DNA of 64,000 nt from DATACN01 sp038215095 (GCA_038215095.1 JBBQRG010000005.1:1-64000); one strand, 5' to 3'. Shown: positions 34,421 through 43,503, counted from the first letter of the stretch. Notes: a model not told the origin generated them from the sequence alone. Numbers and translations are program-made.

Positions 34421-35902
34421 CTAGCGCGTCAGGTCGAGTCCGGCGATCACGACCACGCTGGCGTCGCCGGCCAGGCCCTGTGTCTGCGAGTCGATGCGCT
34501 CGCGCTGGCCGATCCGCAGCCTGCGCGCGACGGCCGCCGCTTCACGGGCGTGTCCCGGAGCGTAGAGCACCGCGGACTCGGCGCGCTGCTGGTCGGTGCT
34601 GTTGGTCACGTTGCCGAGCTGGAAGCCGAAGCCCTGGATCTTGTCGCCAAGCTGCGCCGCTAGGCCCGGCACCGTGGTCCCGTTGAGCACGGACACCGTG
34701 ACGCTCTTCGGGTCAATCGCCTTGGAGGAAGAGCCGGCGGCGGGCTTGCCGCTGTTGCCGCTCGAGCCCGAGCCCTTCGGGGTGGCCTGGCCGGCGGGCG
34801 TCCCGGAGCCGCCGCTGCTGTTGTCCTTGGTGAGCTGGGTTATGCCGAACGCGGCGCCGCCGCCCACGATCAGGACGCCGGCGATCGCCAGCACGAGGTA
34901 GCGCGGGCTGGCCAGCAGGCGCCGGTACCAGGGCGGTCGGGAGGGCGGCGGGATGATGGCGGTCTGCGCCGGGCTGGCGACCCGGCCCGGAGGCCTTCCG
35001 CCGCGGCCGGGCACCGGAGGGGATCCGGCCCTCGAGGGCGGCCGCCCTGGCGCCCCTGTCAGCCCGCCGCGCGTGAAGGGCGCGCCGGTGGGAGGGGCCG
35101 TCCCCGGCGCTGAGCCGCTGGCAGGTGTGGTGCCGGGGGCAGCCGGGCGGGCGCCGCCGACGGAAGCGTCCTCGCTCCCGCCACCCGTCTCGGGGCGCGC
35201 GGGCGCAACGGGGGCCGCCGCGGAGCCCTGCGCCCCGGCCTCGCCCTCGCCGGCGGGGGTCGTCGCGCCCTCGCCCTGGCTCCACGGGGTGGGCGCGGGC
35301 GCCCCGCCCTCGGCGCCGGCCTGGCCGGCCGGGGTCGCCGCCCCGGCCTCGGTCTCGCCCTTGCGGCCGGCCGCGGACGCGGCGGCCGCTCCCGCCGCCG
35401 CTGCCGTGGCGCCGGCCTTCACGGGCTCGCGCTCGTCGTCGGTCTCGTCCGCGACGTCCTCGCGCTCGTCGTCCTCGTCGTCCTCGTCGGCGTCGTCGGC
35501 GTCGTCAGCGTCGTCGGGCTCGACGATGGCCGCGTCCTCGCCCGTGTCCCCATTGGCCGTGGCCGCCGCGGCGTCCTCGTCGCGCTCGGCCTCATCGTCC
35601 TCGTCCTCGGTAGCGCCGTTGGCCGGGGCGCCGGCGGCCTGGCCGGCGGGCGTCGCGGCCGCGACCGCCGGCTGAGCACCCGGCACGGGGGGCGCCGCCG
35701 CGCGCGGCTGTTGCGGCTGGGCGGTGACGCGGCCCGGCACCGGCGTGGGCGTGTCGGCACGCTCAGGGGCGCGGCCGGCCCATTCGCGCAGGCGCTTCAC
35801 ATCGCGTGCTTGCGAGAAGTACAGGGCCGACAGCACAGCCAGGCCGAGGATGGCGGCGAAGCCGGCGTACGAACCGATGTCTTGGATGATGTGAAGCGGC
35901 AA
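34421..35902 (-). CDS. membrane protein with LytR_C domain and acidic repeat region
   Basis: A 493-residue protein. It begins with a hydrophobic segment (about 11-28), then a long low-complexity region rich in Ala, Pro, Gly, Asp and Glu (about 45-330), including a DDADDADDADEDDEDD-type acid run near residue 128 and four TPAGQ/E motifs. A second membrane helix (about 336-357) precedes a C-terminal LytR_C domain (about 403-490: VTVSVLNGTTVPGLAAQLGDKI), a fold linked to LCP wall-polymer ligases and related envelope proteins. Here no LCP catalytic domain is present. TTG 35902 is the start, with TAGAGT 9 bases upstream on the same strand. Function unknown. Confidence 0.8.
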   Translation of the reverse strand: MPLHIIQDIGSYAGFAAILGLAVLSALYFSQARDVKRLREWAGRAPERADTPTPVPGRVTAQPQQPRAAAPPVPGAQPAVAAATPAGQAAGAPANGATEDEDDEAERDEDAAAATANGDTGEDAAIVEPDDADDADDADEDDEDDEREDVADETDDEREPVKAGATAAAAGAAAASAAGRKGETEAGAATPAGQAGAEGGAPAPTPWSQGEGATTPAGEGEAGAQGSAAAPVAPARPETGGGSEDASVGGARPAAPGTTPASGSAPGTAPPTGAPFTRGGLTGAPGRPPSRAGSPPVPGRGGRPPGRVASPAQTAIIPPPSRPPWYRRLLASPRYLVLAIAGVLIVGGGAAFGITQLTKDNSSGGSGTPAGQATPKGSGSSGNSGKPAAGSSSKAIDPKSVTVSVLNGTTVPGLAAQLGDKIQGFGFQLGNVTNSTDQQRAESAVLYAPGHAREAAAVARRLRIGQRERIDSQTQGLAGDASVVVIAGLDLTR

Positions 35903-35944
35903 GAAATCCGAACTCTAGAAGCGGGACCGGCCCGCAATAGGCAC

Positions 35945-37828
35945 CTAGTCGAGGTCGGCGGCTGCGGACGCTATCGAGAGCGAGCGCTCGGTGGAGAGCT
36001 CGGCCACCGCGGCGGCCAGCGCCGAGGCGTCGCCGTTGTACACCAGCTCCTCGATGCGGGCGAAGGCGCTCTCCACCCAATCGGGGTCGAGCGGCGGCCT
36101 GACGGCCGCGACGATCTTCTCGGCGGGCGTCGGATGCGGGCGCTCGCCGGGGTTGAAGAGCTCCTCGTGGACCTTCTCCCCCGGACGCCTGCCCACCACG
36201 TCGATGGCGATGTCCACCTCGGGCTCGAGGCCCGCCAGGCGGATCATGTTGTGGGCGAGGTCCAGGATCTTCACCGGGTCGCCCATCTCCAGGACGAACA
36301 CCTCGCCGCCGGTGGACAGCTCGCCCGAGCGGATGATCAGCTGCACCGCCTCGGGGATCGTCATGAAGTAGCGCGTCATGTTCGGGTCGGTGACGGTGAC
36401 CGGGCCGCCCGCGGCGATCTGGCGCCTGAAGATCGGCACCACCGAGCCTGAGGAGCCCAGCACGTTGCCGAAGCGCACCGCGGAGTAGCGCGTGTCCGGG
36501 AAGCGCCGCTGCGCCGCCTCGATGGTCCACTCGGCGAGCGCCTTGGAGGCGCCCATCACGGTGGCGGGGCTGACCGCCTTGTCGGTGGACACGAGCACGA
36601 AGCGCTCGACGCCGGCCTCGCCGGCGGCGGCCGCCAGCAGCCGCGTGGCCACAGCGTTGTTGCGCACGGCCTCGATCGGGTTCTCCTCCATCAGCGGCAC
36701 GTGCTTGTACGCGGCCGCGTGGAACACCACCGACGGCTTGTGCTCGGCGACGATCTCGCGCATGCGGGTGGCGTCCTTGCAGTCGGCCAGCACGGCGGCG
36801 GCGCGGCCGAAGTGGCGCTCCTCCTCGAGCTGGCGCCGGATCTCGAAGAGCGCGTTCTCGGCGTTCTCCAGCAGCACCAGCTTCTTCGGTCCCACGCGCG
36901 CGATCTGGCGCGACAGCTCCGCCCCGATCGAGCCGCCCGCGCCCGTCACCAGCACGGTGCGCCCGACCAGGTAAGAGCCGACGCGGTCGATCTCAACGCG
37001 AACGGGCTCGCGGCCCAGCACGTCCTCCACGCGCACCTCGCGAACCTGTCGGATGAGGTTCACGCCGCCCGACAGCAGCTCGAAGGTGGTGGGCAGCGTG
37101 CGCACCGGGATGTCGCGCTCGCGGCAGGCGGTGACCACCTGCTGGCGCAGCGTGCCCGGCGCTGACGGGATCGCGATGATCACCTCGTCGGGGCTTGCCT
37201 CGTCGAGCACGCGCGGCAGCTCGCTCGTCTGGCCGAGCACCTTGAATCCGGCCACGCGCATGCCCTGCTTGCGCGGGTCGTCGTCCACGAAGCCGATCGG
37301 CGCGCTCGACAGCTCGGGGTTGCGCCGCAGCTCGAACGCCACCTGCTGGCCGCCGTTGCCGGCGCCGACGATCAGCACCTCGCGGGTGGCGCGCTCGAGC
37401 AACGCCCCGCGCATGGGTCGCTCGACCGCCGCGCGCACGAGGAAGCGGGAGCCCGTGGCGAACGCCAGCGAGAGCAGGAAGTCCAGCGCGATCACGCCGC
37501 GCGGCGGGTCGGCGCGGCTGAGCGAGAGCAGGAACAGCGCGGCGATCAGCACGAAGCTCGACACCACGACGGCCTTGACCACCGACTCGAAGTCGCGCTG
37601 GTCGACGAAGCGCCAGAGCTTGGTGTAGAGGCCGAACAGCGCGAACACCGTGAGCTTCATCAGGACCGCGAAGACGATCGTCTGCTGGAGCAGATCCTGA
37701 TAGCGGGCCGGGATGCCCGAGTCGAAGCGCAGGACGTAGGAGAGGTAGTACGCGAGCCCGAGCAGGCAGGCGTCCACCCCCACCTGTCCCAGGCGGCGCA
37801 GATTCACCGATGAGCGCAACGTCTTCAT
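35945..37828 (-). CDS. membrane-bound nucleotide-sugar 4,6-dehydratase (CapD/WbpM/PglF-type)
   Basis: A 627-residue protein: about four membrane helices (residues 15-125), a first Rossmann domain (VLIVGAGNGGQQ, 151-162), then a catalytic SDR domain with VTGAGGSIG (294-302) and STDKAVSPATVMGASK. The S414, M425 and K429 pattern is the S-M-K variant of the catalytic triad of WbpM-like enzymes, which convert UDP-GlcNAc-type sugars to 4-keto-6-deoxy sugars. It is the last gene of a three-gene operon with DUF354 and DegT proteins and gives the substrate expected for the aminotransferase. Confidence 0.88.
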   Translation of the reverse strand: MKTLRSSVNLRRLGQVGVDACLLGLAYYLSYVLRFDSGIPARYQDLLQQTIVFAVLMKLTVFALFGLYTKLWRFVDQRDFESVVKAVVVSSFVLIAALFLLSLSRADPPRGVIALDFLLSLAFATGSRFLVRAAVERPMRGALLERATREVLIVGAGNGGQQVAFELRRNPELSSAPIGFVDDDPRKQGMRVAGFKVLGQTSELPRVLDEASPDEVIIAIPSAPGTLRQQVVTACRERDIPVRTLPTTFELLSGGVNLIRQVREVRVEDVLGREPVRVEIDRVGSYLVGRTVLVTGAGGSIGAELSRQIARVGPKKLVLLENAENALFEIRRQLEEERHFGRAAAVLADCKDATRMREIVAEHKPSVVFHAAAYKHVPLMEENPIEAVRNNAVATRLLAAAAGEAGVERFVLVSTDKAVSPATVMGASKALAEWTIEAAQRRFPDTRYSAVRFGNVLGSSGSVVPIFRRQIAAGGPVTVTDPNMTRYFMTIPEAVQLIIRSGELSTGGEVFVLEMGDPVKILDLAHNMIRLAGLEPEVDIAIDVVGRRPGEKVHEELFNPGERPHPTPAEKIVAAVRPPLDPDWVESAFARIEELVYNGDASALAAAVAELSTERSLSIASAAADLD

Positions 37829-38823
37829 TTCGCGGCCGAAAGGATCATCTTGACCAAGTCACGGGGGTCGCGGCGAACGCGCAACCCGCTGCCCACCGTT
37901 CGCCGCTCGAGCTCCACCTCCTCCGGGTGCGCGAGCCTGCGAAGGCGGCCCTCGGCGAGAAGAGCCTCGTCCACGGCGCCCAGTCGCCCCTCGAAGGTGG
38001 TGTAGACGGGGGTGCCGAGCGCCACGGCCTCGCGGTTCATGGTACCGCCCGCGGAGATGACCAGGTCCGCGAACGAGACGAGGCTCTGCGCGTCGATCGC
38101 GTGCTCGGGCACCGTGAAGCCGCCCAGACGCGCGAGCTCCTCGCGCTGGGCGGCCGTGCGCGGCAGCACCACGGCCTGGGCGTCCGATCCGCGCAGGCGC
38201 TCGAGCACGCCGCGGAAGAGGGGGTTCTCGAAGCGGTGGTAGAGCGACACCTCGGGCGGGGTGCGCACCACGACGAGCGGCCGCGAGCGGTCCACCGACA
38301 GCTCGTGGAGCACCGCCTCGTCGGGCTCGAAATCGGCCAGGTAGTACTCCTCCTTCAAGCCCTCGTAGCGCTGCAGCTTGCCGTCGGCGCCATACGGGTG
38401 CAGGCGCTCCGGCGGGATCGCCGCGGGCACCACCACGGCGCGCGCCAGCCGGCAGTTCACGTGGTGCTGGACCTTCGCGAACTCGTAGTCGAACGCCGTC
38501 GCGCTCGGGATCCGCAGCATGGCGGCGGCCACCATCACGTCGTTGGAGCCGTGACCCACCGCCACGTCGAAGCGCCGCCCGCGCGCCCACCGCACGAGCG
38601 CCAGGCTGCGCGACGCCAGGCCGAGCCCCTTGCTGGCGAGTCGCCCGCCGCGGTGCCTGCCGATGGCGGTGTGGTCCACCCCGAGGCGCTCGCACAGCTC
38701 CAGCGTCTGCGCGAAGTCGCGCGCCGTGACCTCCACCTCGTGCCCGTCCTCTCGCATGGCGGCGATCAGCGGGCGCATGACGAGCACGTGGGGGCTGTTG
38801 GTCAGGTCGACCCAGACGCGCAC
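37825..38823 (-). CDS. DUF354 (GT-B-like) protein
   Basis: A 332-residue DUF354 protein. It starts VWVDLTNSPHVLVMRPLI, a hallmark of the family, and has GHGSNDVMVAAAML and, in the C-terminal part, DLVISAGGTMNREAVALGTPVYTTF, resembling UDP-GlcNAc 2-epimerase/GT-B folds. No function is established for the family. It overlaps the CapD-like gene by 4 bases and the aminotransferase gene by 22 bases, so it acts in the same amino-sugar pathway or in transfer of that sugar. Which of the two is not clear from sequence. Confidence 0.82.
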   Translation of the reverse strand: MRVWVDLTNSPHVLVMRPLIAAMREDGHEVEVTARDFAQTLELCERLGVDHTAIGRHRGGRLASKGLGLASRSLALVRWARGRRFDVAVGHGSNDVMVAAAMLRIPSATAFDYEFAKVQHHVNCRLARAVVVPAAIPPERLHPYGADGKLQRYEGLKEEYYLADFEPDEAVLHELSVDRSRPLVVVRTPPEVSLYHRFENPLFRGVLERLRGSDAQAVVLPRTAAQREELARLGGFTVPEHAIDAQSLVSFADLVISAGGTMNREAVALGTPVYTTFEGRLGAVDEALLAEGRLRRLAHPEEVELERRTVGSGLRVRRDPRDLVKMILSAAK

Positions 38824-39869
38824 GCCGCCACCACCTCACGCACCTGGTCCCCGGACAGGCCCGTGCCCATCGGCAGGGCGAGATGGGTGCGGGCCGCCTC
38901 CTCGGTGCCGGGCAGGTCGACGTCCACAGCCATCGCCGGCTGGCGGTGGATCGGCACCCGGTAGTAGGCGCGCGCCCCGATGCCCTTCGCGGCGAGCGCC
39001 CCGCGCAGCTCGTCGGCGCGCTCGTGGCGCACCACATAGAGGTGGTACACGTGCTCCGCGCCGTCCACCGGCAGGGGCAGCTCCGCGTGCTCGCCGAGGC
39101 CCTCGCGCTCGTAGGCCGCCGCGGCCTCGCGGCGACTCGCGTTCCAGCCGTCGAGCTCCGGAAGCAGCACGCGCAGCGCCGCCGCCTGCAGCTCGTCGAG
39201 GCGGGAGTTGTAGCCCACCTCTGTGAACGTGTCCTTGTCCTTCGAGCCGTGGAAGCGCAGCACTCGCGCGCGGCCGGCCAGCTCGTCGTCGTCGGTGGCG
39301 ATCGCGCCGCCGTCGCCCAGGCAGGGCAGGTTCTTCGACGGGAAGAACGAGAACGTGGCCGCGTCGCCGAGCGCGCCGGCGCGCTTTTCGCCGAGCCGCG
39401 CGCCCGCGGCCTGTGCCGCGTCCTCGACCACCGGCACGCCCAGCTCGCGCAGGTCGGGTGCGACGTTGCCGAACAGGTCCACCGGCACGACCGCTTTGGT
39501 GCGCGGCGTGAGCGCCGCCCTCACCGTGTCCGGCGTGACGCAGAAGGTGGCCGGGTCGACGTCGCAGAACACGGGCCGCCCGCCCGCGGTGACCACGGCC
39601 TCGGCCGTCGCGTAGAAGGTGAACGAGGGCACCACCACGTCGTCGCCGGGGCCCACCCCCGCCGCCCGCAGGGCGATCGTCAGGGCGTCCGTCCCGTTGC
39701 CCACGCCGACCACGTTGCGCACGCCGAGGAAGCGGGCGAACTCCTCCTCGAAAGCCGACACCTCGGGGCCGAGGATGTAGCGCCCGCCCTCGACCACGGC
39801 CGAGACCCGCTCCGTGAGCTTCGGCATGTAGGCCTCGAGCGAGCTCGCGAAAAGAGGGACCTCTGGCAT
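38802..39869 (-). CDS. DegT/DnrJ/EryC1/StrS aminotransferase
   Basis: A 355-residue PLP enzyme that transaminates keto sugars of nucleotide-linked hexoses, using glutamate. K179 (FFPSKNLPC) is the PLP-binding lysine, D150 (VVEDAAQAAG) the ring-nitrogen contact, and GNGTDALTIAL the phosphate-binding start. It resembles WbpE-type sugar aminotransferases. Its ATG start is 27 bases from the divergent DedA gene, with a TAGGGT -10 (39886-39881 on this strand) 11 bases upstream, sharing bases with the DedA -10. The three genes of this operon fit conversion of a 4-keto-6-deoxy sugar to an amino sugar, perhaps the formyltransferase substrate. Confidence 0.86.
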   Translation of the reverse strand: MPEVPLFASSLEAYMPKLTERVSAVVEGGRYILGPEVSAFEEEFARFLGVRNVVGVGNGTDALTIALRAAGVGPGDDVVVPSFTFYATAEAVVTAGGRPVFCDVDPATFCVTPDTVRAALTPRTKAVVPVDLFGNVAPDLRELGVPVVEDAAQAAGARLGEKRAGALGDAATFSFFPSKNLPCLGDGGAIATDDDELAGRARVLRFHGSKDKDTFTEVGYNSRLDELQAAALRVLLPELDGWNASRREAAAAYEREGLGEHAELPLPVDGAEHVYHLYVVRHERADELRGALAAKGIGARAYYRVPIHRQPAMAVDVDLPGTEEAARTHLALPMGTGLSGDQVREVVAACASGST

Positions 39870-39879
39870 GGCGGCTAGC

Positions 39880-39886
39880 TACCCTA
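39880..39886. promoter_or_regulatory. shared -10 of a divergent gene pair
   Basis: TACCCTA at 39880-39886 reads TACCCT on the plus strand (for DedA, 11 bases before its ATG) and TAGGGT on the minus strand (for the aminotransferase operon, 11 bases before its ATG). Symmetric overlapping -10 elements firing both ways are known in bacteria. The predicted start sites would be about 18 bp apart. Confidence 0.5.
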
Positions 39887-39896
39887 CTTCGCGCGC

Positions 39897-40538
39897 ATGG
39901 CGCTGATCGCCTCCATCACGGACCCGATCGTGCAGCTCGCCGTGGACGTAGTGAAGGCACTGGGACTGCCAGGGGTGTTCGCCCTGATGGTGGCCGAGAG
40001 CGCCTGCATCCCCGTCCCGAGCGAGGCCACGATGCTGTTCGCCGGCTTCAACGTCGCGAACGGCGAGTACCCCCTGGTCGCGGCCGTGGCCGTGGGCTCG
40101 GTGGCCAACCTGATCGGCTCGTGGCTCGCCTACTGGCTCGGCTACGCGGGGCGTGTGGACGTGCTCGAGAAGCACGGCAAGAAGCTGCACATCAAGCCGT
40201 CGCACCTCGAGTGGGCCGACCGCTGGTTCCAGCGCCACGGCGACGCCACCGTCTTCTTTTCCCGCATGGTCCCGCTCGTGCGCACCTTCATCTCGCTGCC
40301 CGCCGGCGTGGCGCGGATGCCGTTCTGGCGCTTCAGCCTGCTCACGCTCGCGGGCTGCATTCCGTGGGTGTTCATGTTGACCTTCATCGGCAAGCAGGCG
40401 GGCGACCACTGGGAGAAGTGGAAGGACAGCCTGCACTACGTGGACTACGCGGTCGTGGCCGCGGTCGTGATCGGCGTGGCCTACCTCGTGATCCGCCGGC
40501 GGCGGCGCGGCGCGGGCACCGCCACCGGCTCCGCCTGA
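39897..40538 (+). CDS. DedA-family membrane protein
   Basis: A 213-residue membrane protein of the DedA family, linked in other bacteria to recycling of undecaprenyl phosphate or other lipid flipping. It has the amphipathic re-entrant motif ESACIPVPSEATMLFAG (about 35-51) and FFSRMVPLVRTFISLPAG (about 119-136), containing the conserved Arg pair. About five hydrophobic segments are visible. Its position beside surface polysaccharide genes that use the same carrier lipid is suggestive. The start ATG 39897 has TACCCT 11 bases upstream. Confidence 0.87.
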   Translation: MALIASITDPIVQLAVDVVKALGLPGVFALMVAESACIPVPSEATMLFAGFNVANGEYPLVAAVAVGSVANLIGSWLAYWLGYAGRVDVLEKHGKKLHIKPSHLEWADRWFQRHGDATVFFSRMVPLVRTFISLPAGVARMPFWRFSLLTLAGCIPWVFMLTFIGKQAGDHWEKWKDSLHYVDYAVVAAVVIGVAYLVIRRRRRGAGTATGSA

Positions 40539-40579
40539 GAATCACCTGGCGATCGCTGGCGTAGCCGGCCGATCGCGCC

Positions 40580-40604
40580 TATGGTGGATTCCGTGCGGGG
40601 GAGG
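40580..40604 (+). promoter_or_regulatory. -10 and Shine-Dalgarno of the GAF-SpoIIE gene
   Basis: TATGGT (40580-40585) is a TAnnnT -10, and GGGGGAGG (40597-40604) is a strong Shine-Dalgarno 3 bases before the ATG at 40608. The -10 contains the in-frame ATG at 40581, which argues that the true start is 40608 and not 40581. Confidence 0.5.
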
Positions 40605-40607
40605 CTC

Positions 40608-42380
40608 ATGACTACCCGTCCCCTGCACGCATCACCGACGTCGCCGCTGCCCGGCACCGGCGACTCCTCGCCATCGGGCAGCGCCTGGCTCGGCGCCACG
40701 CTGTCGCGGCTGCTCGAGCACGTGCGCACGCTGCTCGACGTGGACGGCGTCTCGTTCCTCGTCGTGGACGCCGAGCGGCGCAACATCGAGCCGCTCGCGG
40801 AGTGGTTCGCCACGCCGGCTCTGCGCGAGGCGCTCGAGCCCGTCAACCGCCGCCCGTACGACCGGCGGCGCCCCGGGGTGGTCGAGTACGCGCTGGAGCA
40901 GGACCGCGGACTGCTGCTGCCACGCATGGAGGCGTGGGAGGCGGCGCCCGACATGATGGCCACCGCGGTCGAGACCCTGGGCCCTGAGGCCGCGGCGCAC
41001 GTCTGGGAGACCTGGCGCGCGGGATCGGTGATCGCCTGTCCGGTGAAGACGGCGATCGGGCGGCCGCTCGGCGTGCTCGTGGTGGGCTGCCTGCCACCGA
41101 AGAAGCCGTTCGGGCCCACACAGCTGCGCACCGTGCAGGTGCTGGCCGACCTGTCCGGGCTTGCCCTGGAGCGAGCGGAGCTGCTCGAGCACGAGGGACG
41201 CCGCGCGCGCGGCGAGGTGCGCCTGAAGCGCGCGTCCGAGGCGATGTCGAGCTCGCTCGAGCTGGACGAGGTCTACCGCAGCGTGGTCCGCTACGCGGCC
41301 ACGGTGACCGGCGCCAGCCGTGCCCTGCTCACCCGACTCAACCCGCGTGTTGGCGAGCTGCAGCCGGTGGCGAGCGTGGACCTGTCGGAGGAGCTGGCCG
41401 GCCGCCGCTTCCAGCTCGACGCCGGCGTACTGGGCGAGGTGGCCCGCTCGCGCGTGCCATGCGTTCGCGGTCCCGGCAGGGACGAGACCTGGGGCGCCCC
41501 GGCCGGCTCGTCGATGCACGCCCCGATCGAGCTGGGCCCGCGCCTCTACGGCGTGCTGAGCGTGGCGTGCGAGGAGGACGGCCGCTTCGACGAGGACGAC
41601 CTGGAGCTGCTGGTGAAGCTGTCCCGCTCCTCCGCCGCGGCCATCGCGAACGCCATCGACTTCCAGCGCGAGCGCCGCATCGCCCGCGCGCTCACGCTCG
41701 GCTTCGTGCCGGAGTCGCTGCCCGAGGTCGAGGGCCACGACACCGGCCTCTTGTACGCGCCCGCCGCGGGCGAGCCGGCCGGCGGCGACGTGTACGGCGC
41801 CTGGGGCCTGCGCGGCGGCGAGGTGGCGGTGCTGGTGGGCGACGTGGCCGGCAAGGGCGTCGAGACCGCGGCGCTCTCCGCCATGGTGCGCTTCTTCGTG
41901 GAGGCGCGCAGCTGGGATTCGCCGGATCCCTGCACCGTGCTCGAGCAGACCAACTCGCTGCTGATCAGCCGCCTGCCCGAGGACAGCTTCGCGACGCTCT
42001 TCCTCGGCATCCTCTCCCCCGGCCGCCTGCGCTACTGCAACGCCGGGCACCTGCCGCCGCTGCACGTGACTCGCGAGGGCGACGTGCGCGCGCTCAGCGG
42101 CCACGGCCTGCCGCTCGGCATCGACGAGCATCCGTCGTACACCTCGAGCGAGGTTCGCCTCGGCCCCGGTGAGCTCGTCTTCGCCTACACCGACGGCCTG
42201 ATCGAGGCTCGCCGCTCGGGCGAGATGTACGGCGCGCTGCGCCTGTCGCAGCTGGTGAGCGAACGCGCAGCGGAGCTGCATCCGCGCGACCTGGTGCGCA
42301 GCGTGCACGACGAGGTGGCGTCCTGGGCGGGCGGCCTCAGCGACGACGCGGTGGCCCTGGCGCTGCGGCGCCGGGCCTGA
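40608..42380 (+). CDS. GAF-domain SpoIIE-type PP2C phosphatase
   Basis: A 590-residue protein. Two GAF-type regions (about 30-185 and 205-345) would sense a small ligand or redox state. The C-terminal SpoIIE/PP2C domain (about 360-590) has metal-binding GGDVYGAW, VGDVAGKG and SDDAVALAL, and the NAGHLPPL loop. These phosphatases usually act on anti-anti-sigma factors in stress switches; no such partner is in the window. ATG 40608 has a good Shine-Dalgarno. The 77-residue segment around PEVEGHDTGLLYAPAAGEPAG connects GAF and catalytic domains. Confidence 0.88.
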   Translation: MTTRPLHASPTSPLPGTGDSSPSGSAWLGATLSRLLEHVRTLLDVDGVSFLVVDAERRNIEPLAEWFATPALREALEPVNRRPYDRRRPGVVEYALEQDRGLLLPRMEAWEAAPDMMATAVETLGPEAAAHVWETWRAGSVIACPVKTAIGRPLGVLVVGCLPPKKPFGPTQLRTVQVLADLSGLALERAELLEHEGRRARGEVRLKRASEAMSSSLELDEVYRSVVRYAATVTGASRALLTRLNPRVGELQPVASVDLSEELAGRRFQLDAGVLGEVARSRVPCVRGPGRDETWGAPAGSSMHAPIELGPRLYGVLSVACEEDGRFDEDDLELLVKLSRSSAAAIANAIDFQRERRIARALTLGFVPESLPEVEGHDTGLLYAPAAGEPAGGDVYGAWGLRGGEVAVLVGDVAGKGVETAALSAMVRFFVEARSWDSPDPCTVLEQTNSLLISRLPEDSFATLFLGILSPGRLRYCNAGHLPPLHVTREGDVRALSGHGLPLGIDEHPSYTSSEVRLGPGELVFAYTDGLIEARRSGEMYGALRLSQLVSERAAELHPRDLVRSVHDEVASWAGGLSDDAVALALRRRA

Positions 42381-42400
42381 CGGCCACCCGCTCCGCTTGA

Positions 42401-43483
42401 ATGTCGCCCATGCCTGACGGGGCCTACGCCCGCGCCGGAGTGGACCAGTCGGGTGCCGGCCGGGCCGTGGCCGCTCTCGTGAACGTGCTGAGCAGGATCC
42501 AGACCGGGCGCGACTCGCGCGCGGCGCTGCCCTCGGGCCACTACGCGAACGTGCTCAAGCTGGACGGCAACACCGGCCTGGCGCTGTCGACGGACGGCGT
42601 CGGGAGCAAGGTCATCGTGGCCGAGCAGCTCGACCGCTTCGACACCGTCGGCGTGGACTGCATCGCGATGAACGTGAACGACGTGATCTGCGTGGGCGCC
42701 GACCCGATCGCGGTGCTCGACTACATCGCGGTCGAGGAGGCGGACCCCGAGCGCCTGGCGCAGATCGCCGACGGCCTGCGCCGCGGCGCCGAGGAGGCAC
42801 AGGTGGAGATCCCGGGCGGGGAGCTGGCGCTGCTGCCCGAGCTGCTCCAGGGGCACCCCTCGCCGCGCGGCTTCGACCTGCTCGGCTTCTGCGTGGGCCT
42901 GGTGGACCTCGACGACATGGTCACCGGCGCGGAGGCCGAGCCCGGCGACGCGATCGTCGGGCTCCCATCGAGCGGCGTGCACTCGAACGGCCTGACGCTG
43001 GCGCGCGGCGCGCTGGGCGACCTCTCCGAGCGGCCGGCCCAGCTGGGCGGCGCGTCGGTCGGGGAGACCCTGCTCGAGCCGACGGTGATCTACGTGCGCG
43101 CGGTGCGCGAGCTGCTCGAGTCCGCGGTCGCCGTGCACGGCCTGGCGCACATCACCGGCGAGGGCTTCCTGAACCTGCTGCGCCTGCACGCCCAGGTGGG
43201 CTACCAAATCGACGAGCCGCTCCCGGTGCCGGCCGTCTTCGACTTGATCGCCGAGCGCGGAGAGGTCGATCCGGGCGAGCTCTACGAGGTCTTCAACATG
43301 GGCTGCGGCTTCTGCTGCATCGTGCCCTGGGACCAGCGCGAGGCGGCGGTCGCTCTGCTGTCTCGCCGCCACGAGGGCGCCGCCGTGATCGGCCGGGTGA
43401 CGGACCGCGGCGGCCTCGTGGAGCTGCCGACCCTGAAGCTGATCGGCAGCCGGGATGAGGGCTTCCGCATGCCGCCGGCCTGA
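42401..43483 (+). CDS. purM: phosphoribosylformylglycinamidine cyclo-ligase
   Basis: A 360-residue protein of the AIR synthetase family, the purine pathway enzyme that closes the imidazole ring using ATP. YARAGVDQSGAGRAV, STDGVGSKVIVAEQL, DCIAMNVNDVICVGADPIAVLDYIA (split as visible blocks), LPSSGVHSNGLTLAR and HITGEGFLNLLRL follow the expected order. It is slightly longer than the usual 345 residues. No other purine genes are near in the window. The 20-base spacer before it holds no promoter motif that I could recognise, so it may be transcribed with the upstream phosphatase. Confidence 0.93.
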   Translation: MSPMPDGAYARAGVDQSGAGRAVAALVNVLSRIQTGRDSRAALPSGHYANVLKLDGNTGLALSTDGVGSKVIVAEQLDRFDTVGVDCIAMNVNDVICVGADPIAVLDYIAVEEADPERLAQIADGLRRGAEEAQVEIPGGELALLPELLQGHPSPRGFDLLGFCVGLVDLDDMVTGAEAEPGDAIVGLPSSGVHSNGLTLARGALGDLSERPAQLGGASVGETLLEPTVIYVRAVRELLESAVAVHGLAHITGEGFLNLLRLHAQVGYQIDEPLPVPAVFDLIAERGEVDPGELYEVFNMGCGFCCIVPWDQREAAVALLSRRHEGAAVIGRVTDRGGLVELPTLKLIGSRDEGFRMPPA

Positions 43484-43503
43484 GACCTTCGGCGAACGCG
43501 GAG

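Noticed and set aside
40581..40607. ATG 40581 as start of the GAF-SpoIIE gene
   Set aside because: It lies inside the TATGGT -10; the ATG at 40608 has a clear Shine-Dalgarno.
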